A stretch of DNA of 46,506 bases, taken from IMG/VR virus record IMGVR_UViG_3300046817_000492, positions 1 to 46,506 of that record; one strand, given 5' to 3'. Shown here piece after piece: positions 20,068 to 26,273 of this stretch (its first letter is position 1; every line of letters begins with the position of its first letter). The stretch comes from a virus. The notes under the pieces are model-generated. The model did not search any database and was not told where the DNA came from. It saw only the letters and a program-made list of their open reading frames with translations. Made by a program: the position numbers and the translations under genes.

Positions 20068-21441
20068 ATGTCAGACAATAACGAATATCGCGTATTTCTG
20101 GCAAGCAAAGCCCCCGTTGCAGCAGCGCGAGGCTTTGAGCCGTATCCCATTTCGGCAGCTCTGTTTGATTTCCAAAAGGCCGCCACTGAGTTTTGTATCC
20201 GCCGAGGCCGTGCCGCGCTGTTTTTGGATACTGGTCTCGGAAAGACAATCTGCGAGCTTGAGTTTGCGTTACAGGCCGCCGAGGCATCGAATGGCTGCGC
20301 GCTGATCTTGACGCCTCTTGCCGTTGCTCGGCAGATCGAACGTGAGGCCGTCCGATTCGGCTATGGTGCGCGAGTTGTGCGTGAGCAATCGGAAGTTCGG
20401 GCTGGCATCAATATATGCAATTACGATCGCCTTGACCGCCTCGAAGCATCAGCATTCGGCTGCGTGGTGCTGGACGAAAGCAGCATCTTGAAATCTTTCA
20501 TGGGCAAGACGACCCGCGCGCTTATCAACTCATTTGCCGATACGCCCTATCGTCTCGCTGCCACCGCAACTCCAGCCCCAAACGACCACATCGAACTTGG
20601 CACACACGCCGAGTTCCTGGGCATAATGTCGCAGGCCGAGATGCTTGTCCGGTGGTTCATTAACGATAGCAACGATACGGGCGTGTGGCGGCTTAAGGGC
20701 CATGCCATAGAGCCATTCTGGGACTGGTGCGCATCGTGGGCAGTTATGGCAGAAAGCCCGGCTGACTTAGGCTTTGACGCCTCGCGGTTCGCGCTGCCTC
20801 CGCTCAACATCGTGCGGCATCGTGCGGCAGCAACGGCGATCCCCACCGAAGGTCTGTTCGGCTTCGACGTGAGCGCAACGGCAATCCACGATCTGAAACG
20901 GCAGACCGCCGAAGCGAGGGCTGATGCCGTTGCCCGCATCATCGGCGACAGCACCGAGCCATGGCTGATCTGGTGCGACACGAACTACGAGGCTGACAGC
21001 GTGCGCGCGGCGCTTCCTGGTGTAACCGAAATCCGTGGATCAATGACTATTGACGAGAAGGAAGATGGCATCTCCGCATTCCTCTCCGGCACAGCCGCCC
21101 GGCTACTGACGAAGCAATCTATCTGCGGGTATGGGCTCAACCTGCAGTTCTGTCAAAACATGATATTCGTCGGTCGCTCGTTCTCCTACGAGGGATGGTA
21201 TCAGGCCATTCGCCGTTGCTGGCGCTTCGGGCAGACGCGGCCCGTCAATGTGCATATCGTGGTGGCAGAGGGCGAGGATCAGATTGGTCGGGTAATCGAC
21301 CGCAAGGCCGAGGATCATGCGACGATGAAGGCTGCAATGCGCAGTGCCACCCTCCGCAACTTCGCTACTGACCACGAAACGAGAGTGCCGTATAACCCCA
21401 CTTTCTCAGGGAGGCTGCCAGCATGGCTGTCCGCTGCTTGA
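20068..21441 (+). CDS. SNF2-like SF2 helicase paired with methyltransferase
   Basis: A 457-residue ATPase. Motifs: F-Q entry (FDFQKAATEFCIRRGRAALF), Walker A DTGLGKT (54-60), motif II VVLDESSIL (DES instead of DEAH), motif III ATATPAPND, and motif VI IRRCWRFGQTRPVNVH. The NHIELGTH...EFL region after motif III is typical of phage SNF2-like proteins. The RFGQ.R.V signature marks the SNF2/Rad54 branch, which translocates on double-stranded DNA. It overlaps the methyltransferase by 19 bases, so the two are made together and may form a DNA modification complex. ATG 20068 has a good ribosome site (AGGAG). Confidence 0.9.
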   Translation: MSDNNEYRVFLASKAPVAAARGFEPYPISAALFDFQKAATEFCIRRGRAALFLDTGLGKTICELEFALQAAEASNGCALILTPLAVARQIEREAVRFGYGARVVREQSEVRAGINICNYDRLDRLEASAFGCVVLDESSILKSFMGKTTRALINSFADTPYRLAATATPAPNDHIELGTHAEFLGIMSQAEMLVRWFINDSNDTGVWRLKGHAIEPFWDWCASWAVMAESPADLGFDASRFALPPLNIVRHRAAATAIPTEGLFGFDVSATAIHDLKRQTAEARADAVARIIGDSTEPWLIWCDTNYEADSVRAALPGVTEIRGSMTIDEKEDGISAFLSGTAARLLTKQSICGYGLNLQFCQNMIFVGRSFSYEGWYQAIRRCWRFGQTRPVNVHIVVAEGEDQIGRVIDRKAEDHATMKAAMRSATLRNFATDHETRVPYNPTFSGRLPAWLSAA

Positions 21442-22307
21442 ACGAGATGCACGGACGCGATTTTGTCGCGTGGTATGGCGATTGTGTTGATGTGGTCAAG
21501 CAGATGCCGGACAACAGCGTCGGCTTCTCGATCTACTCGCCTCCTTTTAGTAACCTGTTCTGCTATTCAGACAGCGAAGCCGACATGGGCAATAGCGCCA
21601 ACGACGGCGAGTTCATCCGGCATTATGGCTTCCTGCTAACTGAGATGGCGCGTGTTACTAAGCCGGGTCGCCTGTCTGCCGTCCACTGCTCCGATCTGCC
21701 ATTGCAGAAGTGGAAAGACGGTATGATCGGCATCAAGGACCTGTCGGGCGACATCATCCGCGCGCATGAGGCCGCCGGTTTCGTGCTTCATTCTCGGGTT
21801 ACGATCTGGAAGGATCCAGTGGTCGAGATGACGCGCACGAAGGCGCTCGGCCTGCTCTACAAGCAGTTGCAGAAGGACAGCACGCGCTCGCGCACAGGGA
21901 TGCCAGATTACCTGCTGGTGTTTCGTGCGCCAGGCGAGAACGTCGAGCCAGTCGGACAGGACAGCGCCAAGTTCCCCGTTGAGCGGTGGCAACAATGGGC
22001 CTCTCCGGTATGGATGGATATCCGGCAGACAAATACTCTCAACGTCGCGGTGGCGCGCGATGACAAGGACGAGCGGCACCTCTGCCCACTACAACTCGAC
22101 CTGATTACCCGCGCGCTTCTGCTATGGAGCAATCCCGGCGATGTAGTTATCTCGCCATTCATGGGCGTTGGCAGCGAAGGCGCTATGGCGCTGCAACACC
22201 GCCGCAAGTTTGTGGGCGTAGAGTTGAAAGAAGCCTACTGGCGGACGGCGTGCAAGTATCTTGCCGAGGCCGAGGCTGGTGCCGTAGACCTATTCGCTGC
22301 CGGATAG
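21423..22307 (+). CDS. N4/N6 DNA methyltransferase (beta-class)
   Basis: A 294-residue amino-methyltransferase. Catalytic motif IV is SPPF (39-42), followed by a target-recognition region. Near the C-terminus come CPLQLDLITRALLLWSNPGD and the SAM-binding motif FMGVGSEG (about 246-253), then FVGVELKEAYW. The order IV, recognition, I is beta-class. SPPF points to cytosine-N4 or adenine-N6. It has a good ribosome site (GGGAGG, eight bases). Encoded with the preceding SNF2-like helicase; no restriction nuclease is visible. Likely protects phage DNA or alters host methylation. Confidence 0.92.
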   Translation: MAVRCLNEMHGRDFVAWYGDCVDVVKQMPDNSVGFSIYSPPFSNLFCYSDSEADMGNSANDGEFIRHYGFLLTEMARVTKPGRLSAVHCSDLPLQKWKDGMIGIKDLSGDIIRAHEAAGFVLHSRVTIWKDPVVEMTRTKALGLLYKQLQKDSTRSRTGMPDYLLVFRAPGENVEPVGQDSAKFPVERWQQWASPVWMDIRQTNTLNVAVARDDKDERHLCPLQLDLITRALLLWSNPGDVVISPFMGVGSEGAMALQHRRKFVGVELKEAYWRTACKYLAEAEAGAVDLFAAG

Positions 22308-22343
22308 CCCGCCGCCACCTTCGCGGCCGCGGCGGGCTATCCG
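22301..22343. terminator. Bidirectional hairpin between convergent operons
   Basis: Perfect 15-bp arms, CGGATAGCCCGCCGC (22301-22315) and GCGGCGGGCTATCCG (22329-22343), with a 13-base loop. The methyltransferase stop TAG is inside the left arm. No T-run follows, but its place between converging genes fits termination of both. Confidence 0.75.
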
Positions 22344-22353
22344 TGGTGAACGC

Positions 22354-22824
22354 CTACGCCACCTGCCAAATTGTTACAGCGTCTGCGATAGCAGCGCCGG
22401 CCGCAACTGTTAGCACCGTCACCGCTGGTGTGGCCGTGGTTCCAGCGGGAAAAGTCACAACGCGGTTTGGCGTGCCGATCACATTGGTACCGACCTTATT
22501 GACCTCGTTGCGAGGGCCATGCGCAGTGTCCACGGTCATGCGAGAAATGCCCGTGCCACTTGCATCAAATTGTATCTCAACGTCTTTCAGGCTTTGCCCT
22601 GCCGGAGCCGTGACGGTGTATTCGCACATCCACGCATGCATTCCGACGAAGTTGCCCTGGAAGTTAATGCGATGGGGATTGCTCAGGAATATTGCAACCG
22701 AATTAGCGGGGAACGGTGCGTCGCTCATCACAACCCAGTTGCTATAGACTATACCATCTACAGTAATGCTAGCTCCGTGTAGTTTGGACATTTCCACGCT
22801 TCCGCCAGCTGGTATCGTTACCAT
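22354..22824 (-). CDS. Beta-rich hypothetical virion-type protein
   Basis: A 156-residue protein with alternating beta-strand pattern (SVEMSKLHGASITVDGIVYS, then NFVGMHAWMCEYTVTAPAG, then VTFPAGTTATPAVTVLTVAA). It could be a small capsid decoration or head-binding protein, but there is no family match. ATG 22824 is chosen because AAGGAG lies eight bases upstream; ATG 22830 is too close to it. Confidence 0.62.
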   Translation of the reverse strand: MVTIPAGGSVEMSKLHGASITVDGIVYSNWVVMSDAPFPANSVAIFLSNPHRINFQGNFVGMHAWMCEYTVTAPAGQSLKDVEIQFDASGTGISRMTVDTAHGPRNEVNKVGTNVIGTPNRVVTFPAGTTATPAVTVLTVAAGAAIADAVTIWQVA

Positions 22825-22837
22825 AACCATTACTCCT

Positions 22838-22866
22838 TAAAGGGTTGGGTCGAATCGGCACGTCAA
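22838..22866 (-). promoter_or_regulatory. Possible leftward promoter
   Basis: Minus-strand TTGACG (22861-22866), 17 bases, CCTTTA (22838-22843), a poor -10. It directly precedes the ribosome site of the gene at 22824. Confidence 0.3.
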
Positions 22867-22906
22867 CACCGCCTACTTTAAGCCGGCGGCGATGCCTTTA
22901 GTTGCA

Positions 22907-23263
22907 TTACGCTGGTTTCAGCGTCACCTGAACGGCCTTCACGCTAGCCGGATCGGTGCCAGCAGGCAGCGCTGCCCCGATGCCGCCCAGGCTGGTGCAA
23001 ACCGCATCCATCGCCGCCTTTGTGGCCCCTGTCACGTTGACGCCGAGCGCGGCGATGAATCCGGATTGCTGCAAGGCGCAGATAAGCACGCCATCCGCGA
23101 CGATCTTGGCCGCTGTCGTGGAGTTCTGAGCCGCCACCGTTCCGAGCGTAGTGGCGGCAGCGGTGGCGGTCGCTGTGAGAGCGGCTTGCTGGGCGGGAGT
23201 AACACTGGCGCAGCCTGCGAGAGCCACACACAGCACGGCAGCGATCGGAGTGAGGCGGGTCAT
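22907..23263 (-). CDS. Ala-rich lipoprotein
   Basis: A 118-residue lipoprotein precursor: MTRLTPIAAVLCVALAGCAS with Cys 18 after the lipobox ALAG. The mature part is Ala/Thr-rich (TPAQQAALTATATAAATTLG) and probably helical, ending in a beta-like VKAVQVTLKPA. It would sit in the outer membrane facing the periplasm. Phage lipoproteins of this style occur near lysis genes; an outer-spanin role is possible but not shown. ATG 23263 overlaps the upstream stop (ATGA). Confidence 0.75.
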   Translation of the reverse strand: MTRLTPIAAVLCVALAGCASVTPAQQAALTATATAAATTLGTVAAQNSTTAAKIVADGVLICALQQSGFIAALGVNVTGATKAAMDAVCTSLGGIGAALPAGTDPASVKAVQVTLKPA

Positions 23264-23397
23264 GTGTCTAGTTCCTCTATCATCCAGCGGAAGTGAGTAG
23301 GGTGCGTGAAGGTGGTAACGCCTGTTTCGTGCTCGATCCACTCCACATCCTCGTCAGGATGGAGCCGCCGGCCGAAGCGAAGCTGCCGCGGCCTGAC
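23260..23397 (-). CDS. Short coding frame with no standard start
   Basis: On the minus strand a protein-like frame reads RPRQLRFGRRLHPDEDVEWI then EHETGVTTFTHPTHFRWMIE and stops at 23260-23262, overlapping the lipoprotein ATG (ATGA), as in other coupled genes here. No ATG, GTG or TTG precedes the conserved-looking part; the frame can begin at a GTC (23397) nine bases after AAAGGGG, or at GTG 23346, giving 28 residues. A sequencing error, a rare start or a shorter product are all possible. Confidence 0.45.
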   Translation of the reverse strand, partial: VRPRQLRFGRRLHPDEDVEWIEHETGVTTFTHPTHFRWMIEELDT

Positions 23398-23527
23398 TAG
23401 TTCCCCTTTTCTTTCTCGGTCGTGAAGGCTCGGCTTTGTGCGGGCGGTGCGGAGTAGCCATGAGCTGCCGTGCGATCGCTACGGCGCGGGCTTCGGTTTC
23501 CTCCGGGGGATACTTGTCTTTGTCCAT
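23354..23527 (-). CDS. Small basic protein
   Basis: A 57-residue protein (DKYPPEETEARAVAIARQLM, then ATPHRPHKAEPSRPRKKRGT). The pattern EAR...A..AL.TPH.PHK is found in many short phage proteins of unknown function. First gene of the leftward group after the promoter at 23537-23565. Confidence 0.62.
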   Translation of the reverse strand: MDKDKYPPEETEARAVAIARQLMATPHRPHKAEPSRPRKKRGTSQAAAASLRPAAPS

Positions 23528-23536
23528 GCCAACACC

Positions 23537-23565
23537 TTAGCACCGATTCGCGGCGACTCGGTCAA
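23537..23565 (-). promoter_or_regulatory. Possible leftward promoter
   Basis: Minus-strand TTGACC (23560-23565), 17 bases, TGCTAA (23537-23542), followed by GGTG. The -35 is good and the -10 poor. The motif GTGCTAAGGTG around the -10 recurs at about 25793-25803 on the same strand. Confidence 0.4.
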
Positions 23566-23581
23566 GCCTATTATAGAGAGC

Positions 23582-23614
23582 GGGGAGGCAGCGGTTCCCG
23601 CCGACTGCCTCCCC
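23582..23614. other. 10-bp perfect hairpin ahead of the cargo gene
   Basis: GGGGAGGCAG (23582-23591) and CTGCCTCCCC (23605-23614) with a 13-base loop. It lies in the divergent gap, 35 bases before the rightward cargo gene, and could attenuate it or end opposing transcripts. Confidence 0.5.
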
Positions 23615-23627
23615 TAAGCCGACACCC

Positions 23628-23644
23628 TTGATGCAAAAGGATGC
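23628..23644. repeat. Direct repeat flanking cargo, copy 1
   Basis: TTGATGCAAAAGGATGC. It matches 24930-24946 at 16 of 17 bases. This copy also holds the ribosome site of the cargo gene at 23649. Confidence 0.55.
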
Positions 23645-23648
23645 AGCT

Positions 23649-24137
23649 ATGGCCAATTGGCTAGTGACCGTAACCGGCGCGCTTAAAGCGGCGAGCGATT
23701 CCGTCCAAAAACTGATGGAGTTGCGAGAGTTCGTCAAACACGCCGATACGCTTGGGAAGCTCCATGCTCAGATACTTGGCGCGCAGCAGGTGGCTTCGAC
23801 GGCTTATGCGCGCGAGTCTGATATGGCCGAGGAAATACGCGACCTTAAAGCAAAGATGGCAGAGCTTGAAGGTTGGAACGCAGAGAAGGAGAGGTATCGG
23901 CTCGTAGAACTTGCCCTTGGCGTCGTCGCTTACGCGCCGAAGGAAGCTGATGGCATCGGAGAGCCACATCACCTGCTTTGTCCAAACTGCTTCGCCAGTG
24001 ACAAGAAGCGCTTCCTCCAAGCGATCACGAAAGGCGAGTATTTTGACCGCTATCGCTGCAATGATTGCGGACAAGACCTTCCCGTAAACAAAGGGACTCC
24101 GCCCCCCATGCGATTTGCGCCAGGACCGCAATGGTGA
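23649..24137 (+). CDS. Coiled-coil/zinc-ribbon cargo protein
   Basis: A 162-residue protein: helical N-terminus (VTVTGALKAASDSVQKLMEL), coiled coil (MAEEIRDLKAKMAELEGWNA), a beta segment (EKERYRLVELALGVVAYAPK), then two Cys pairs, CPNC and CNDC, forming a zinc ribbon. It is the complete paralogue of the truncated gene at 10741. Members occur as scattered cargo in bacterial genomes with no known role. It is rightward inside a leftward region, starts after AAAGGA, and is richer in A and T than its neighbours: a phage cargo gene. Confidence 0.78.
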   Translation: MANWLVTVTGALKAASDSVQKLMELREFVKHADTLGKLHAQILGAQQVASTAYARESDMAEEIRDLKAKMAELEGWNAEKERYRLVELALGVVAYAPKEADGIGEPHHLLCPNCFASDKKRFLQAITKGEYFDRYRCNDCGQDLPVNKGTPPPMRFAPGPQW

Positions 24138-24159
24138 GCGGAAAGCTGATCTAGACGCC

Positions 24160-24834
24160 ATGGCCGACGCCGCATTCTCCAGTCCCAAACGTCGGATCGC
24201 GCGCGCAAAGCAGCACGTCGCGAATATCAATGCTCAGGTTTTGGCATTCTTCGATGCGGAACCCTACGCCAAGGTCGTTGAGCGTAATTCGAAGGGACTT
24301 TACGAATACAAGGTGAAGCTCACCAAATCTCTCCCCGATGAAATTACCGATCTCGCCTACGAGGCCCTTGAGGCCGATGACGCTGCGGGCTTTGAAAATG
24401 TGATGCGAGGACGGCTTAAGGCGCTGCCGGCGGACATCCTGGCGCTTCTTCGATCTCTCCAGCCGTACAAAGGAGGGAACGATCTTATTTGGGCACTGAA
24501 CCGGATTCGCCGCCAAGGTACGCACCGACTCATCGTGCCGGCGGTCACCGACGTTAGTGTCGGGAATATCCGCATGACCACAAGCAGCCCCTTCCCCCTG
24601 GACATCCCTCCCCCTGCCTGGAATAGCGAAAAAGACGAGATCGTATTCGCCGTTTCCGGTCCCCCCGGCACATTTGACTACGATGTCGAGTTCGCCTTTT
24701 TCATAGCATTCGGCCAAGTTGAGGGTGTGGCAGGCGAACCGGTGGGGGACGCCCTTGAAGATATGATCGCCGAAGTTGAACGCATCGTTCTGGCTATCAA
24801 GGCGGAGAGTCGGCGCATGGGCCTTTTCAGCTAA
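24160..24834 (+). CDS. Hypothetical cargo protein
   Basis: A 224-residue protein. The N-terminus (RIARAKQHVANINAQVLAFF) with a beta segment (LYEYKVKLTKSLPDEITDLA) and LQPYKGGNDLIWALNRIRRQ fits a widespread family of bacterial hypothetical proteins that begin ARAKEHI..L...I..F and contain a conserved L....... .LW.L..I....H R motif (here GTHRLIVP). Function unknown. It follows the zinc-ribbon gene by 22 bases and is probably co-transcribed as one cargo unit. Confidence 0.7.
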   Translation: MADAAFSSPKRRIARAKQHVANINAQVLAFFDAEPYAKVVERNSKGLYEYKVKLTKSLPDEITDLAYEALEADDAAGFENVMRGRLKALPADILALLRSLQPYKGGNDLIWALNRIRRQGTHRLIVPAVTDVSVGNIRMTTSSPFPLDIPPPAWNSEKDEIVFAVSGPPGTFDYDVEFAFFIAFGQVEGVAGEPVGDALEDMIAEVERIVLAIKAESRRMGLFS

Positions 24835-24869
24835 ACCGTCCCCTGAATCGGGCTCTTTGGGTGGCTGCT

Positions 24870-24890
24870 CGCGCGTGCGCATGCGCGCAT
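24870..24890. other. 21-bp alternating purine-pyrimidine tract with T-run
   Basis: Strict alternation from 24870 to 24890, with imperfect self-complementarity (TGCGCA, GCGCGC), followed by TTTTAT. It may act as the terminator of the cargo unit or adopt Z-form. Confidence 0.45.
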
Positions 24891-24929
24891 TTTATCGCAG
24901 AGAAGGAAAACTTGCGACTGTCTAACCCG

Positions 24930-24946
24930 TTGATACAAAAGGATGC
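24930..24946. repeat. Direct repeat flanking cargo, copy 2
   Basis: TTGATACAAAAGGATGC, one mismatch from 23628-23644, 1,302 bases away, just beyond the two rightward cargo genes. It is followed by an A/T-rich stretch containing TATAAT (24963-24968). Confidence 0.55.
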
Positions 24947-24997
24947 CGTGCTTTTTAAACTATATAATTGGGATCGGATGCCACCGCAATCCGTCGC

Positions 24998-25420
24998 TCA
25001 TGCCGCGCTCTTCGCCGCCGCCGGCACCGCCGCAACCTGGGCCGGAGATGCGCCCTTACTGAATAGCCCAGCGATCGGCGACGTCGTGACGTAGCGCATG
25101 GCGTACGTGCCGATCAGCACCAGCGCGCCGGCGATCATGCTGCACGTCGTGGCATCCCAGCCGAGGGCGTAGTGCGCCGACACCCATACCACAGCGGGCA
25201 CGACGAATGTGCCCAGCGGTGTCTTGCTGGCTACGAGGCTCTTACCCTCCAACTGCTCGGCGAGTTGTGGATCGGCCGCCTGCAGCTTGTTCACAAGGTC
25301 AGGCAGGTCGCGAGCGGCCGAGATCGCCGCCGTGACAGGGACCGTAGCGTGCGCCGCTGTGACTGCGCTGAACGGCGCGGGGCTATCGGGGATCGCGGAC
25401 GGGGCGGTCGCGGCGCTCAT
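24998..25420 (-). CDS. Putative holin-like membrane protein
   Basis: A 140-residue protein with a long soluble N-terminus (PVTAAISAARDLPDLVNKLQ) and two hydrophobic helices near the C-terminus (GTFVVPAVVWVSAHYALGW and CSMIAGALVLIGTYAMRYVT), ending in an Ala/Pro tail. This layout is seen in phage holins and related proteins of the lysis region. No endolysin is adjacent, so the assignment is tentative. ATG 25420 is preferred over an in-frame TTG at 25444. Confidence 0.55.
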   Translation of the reverse strand: MSAATAPSAIPDSPAPFSAVTAAHATVPVTAAISAARDLPDLVNKLQAADPQLAEQLEGKSLVASKTPLGTFVVPAVVWVSAHYALGWDATTCSMIAGALVLIGTYAMRYVTTSPIAGLFSKGASPAQVAAVPAAAKSAA

Positions 25421-25424
25421 CGCG

Positions 25425-25601
25425 TTACTGTCCCCGGACGACAAAGCCGAAGCTGTGCCAGCCCAGCAGGAATAGGAGGATAAAAATCAGAAGCCAACTG
25501 CCGTGGCCGTACCAGATGCGGCCCTGGTCAGTGTAGTTGCCCCACCAGCCGAAGACGAGCCAGATCACCATCAGGATCCAGAAGATTTCGCCGATACCCA
25601 T
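25425..25601 (-). CDS. Small two-helix membrane protein
   Basis: A 58-residue protein with two hydrophobic helices rich in Trp (IFWILMVIWLVFGWWGNY and WLLIFILLFLLGWHSFGFVV). Probably an inner-membrane protein of the lysis region. ATG 25601 has GGAGG at 15 bases. It ends four bases before the holin-like start. Confidence 0.6.
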   Translation of the reverse strand: MGIGEIFWILMVIWLVFGWWGNYTDQGRIWYGHGSWLLIFILLFLLGWHSFGFVVRGQ

Positions 25602-25604
25602 AGG

Positions 25605-25769
25605 TCAGAGCCTCCCCGACAATGCCAGCACCAGCAGCACGATGATGATGATCGTCAGCAGCCCGCCGCCGCCCCAGTAGGGGCCAGGATAGGACGAATG
25701 CCATCCGCCGACGTAGCCGAAACCGCCGAACAGGAGCAGGAGGATAAGTACGACGAGGATCAGGCCCAT
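25605..25769 (-). CDS. DUF3309-like membrane protein
   Basis: A 54-residue protein, two hydrophobic segments (LILVVLILLLLFGGFGYVGG and LLTIIIIVLLVLALSGRL) around a Gly/Tyr/Trp loop. The pattern resembles the short DUF3309 proteins of proteobacteria. A good ribosome site (GGAGGG) precedes ATG 25769. It ends three bases from the next gene; all three may be co-expressed. Confidence 0.62.
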   Translation of the reverse strand: MGLILVVLILLLLFGGFGYVGGWHSSYPGPYWGGGGLLTIIIIVLLVLALSGRL

Positions 25770-25809
25770 CTCAGCGCCCTCCGAGGGAATTGCCGCACCT
25801 TAGCACGGT

Positions 25810-26109
25810 TTAGCCCACAATGGCAGCATCGAATGCAGCGAGCACCTCGCGCACGTCGTCCCGATTGTCGTTCCAGCGTCCCACGGGCTCGCCGTCAAGA
25901 GCAAGCCGCAAGCGCGTATAAGCCGCCTGGAGGCCGCCCTGATCCCAGCCAGCGGCCCTGACGATGGCACCGTGCGGGCAGAACTCAGTAGCCTCGTCGC
26001 TGAGGGGATCGACCATGCGCCCGTTCCGATCACGCGCCAGCGCGCGTTGGCACCATCCGCTGTCGATCAGAGCGCGAGCCTGCGCGAGGATTTCACGGTC
26101 GCGGGTCAT
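25810..26109 (-). CDS. DUF6197-like protein
   Basis: A 99-residue protein: REILAQARALIDSGWCQRAL, then ARDRNGRMVDPLSDEATEFC, then PHGAIVRAAG, and WND...REVLAAFDAAI at the end. This matches the DUF6197 pattern (A..L...GW.QGA.A.D..G..V.......A..WC..GAL.RA...L......WND...EVL..). It is common in actinobacterial and phage genomes; function unknown. ATG 26109 overlaps the previous stop (ATGA). Confidence 0.75.
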   Translation of the reverse strand: MTRDREILAQARALIDSGWCQRALARDRNGRMVDPLSDEATEFCPHGAIVRAAGWDQGGLQAAYTRLRLALDGEPVGRWNDNRDDVREVLAAFDAAIVG

Positions 26110-26273
26110 GCTGGCTTGCCGGCTGGTGGGTGCGCCCATGTTGGCAGCTTAGGCGGCTGCTTCTGTGCCAGCTCCAGCCCCCGGATCAGCAGGAGATGTC
26201 GCAGCCCCGCCTGCGTACCCGGCTGGGGATTGGTGATCTTCGCCAACTCGGCATGGATTTCGGGGGTGTTCAC
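26106..26273 (-). CDS. Small hypothetical protein
   Basis: A 55-residue protein (TPEIHAELAKITNPQPGTQA, then GLRHLLLIRGLELAQKQPPK). Function unknown. GTG 26273 overlaps the upstream stop (GTGA) and its own stop overlaps the DUF6197-like start. Confidence 0.6.
   Translation of the reverse strand: MNTPEIHAELAKITNPQPGTQAGLRHLLLIRGLELAQKQPPKLPTWAHPPAGKPA

Noticed and set aside
24959-24985. Minus-strand promoter TTGCGG-17-TATATA
   Set aside because: It would only make RNA antisense to the cargo genes and the -35 is weak; kept only as the A/T-rich end of the cargo unit.
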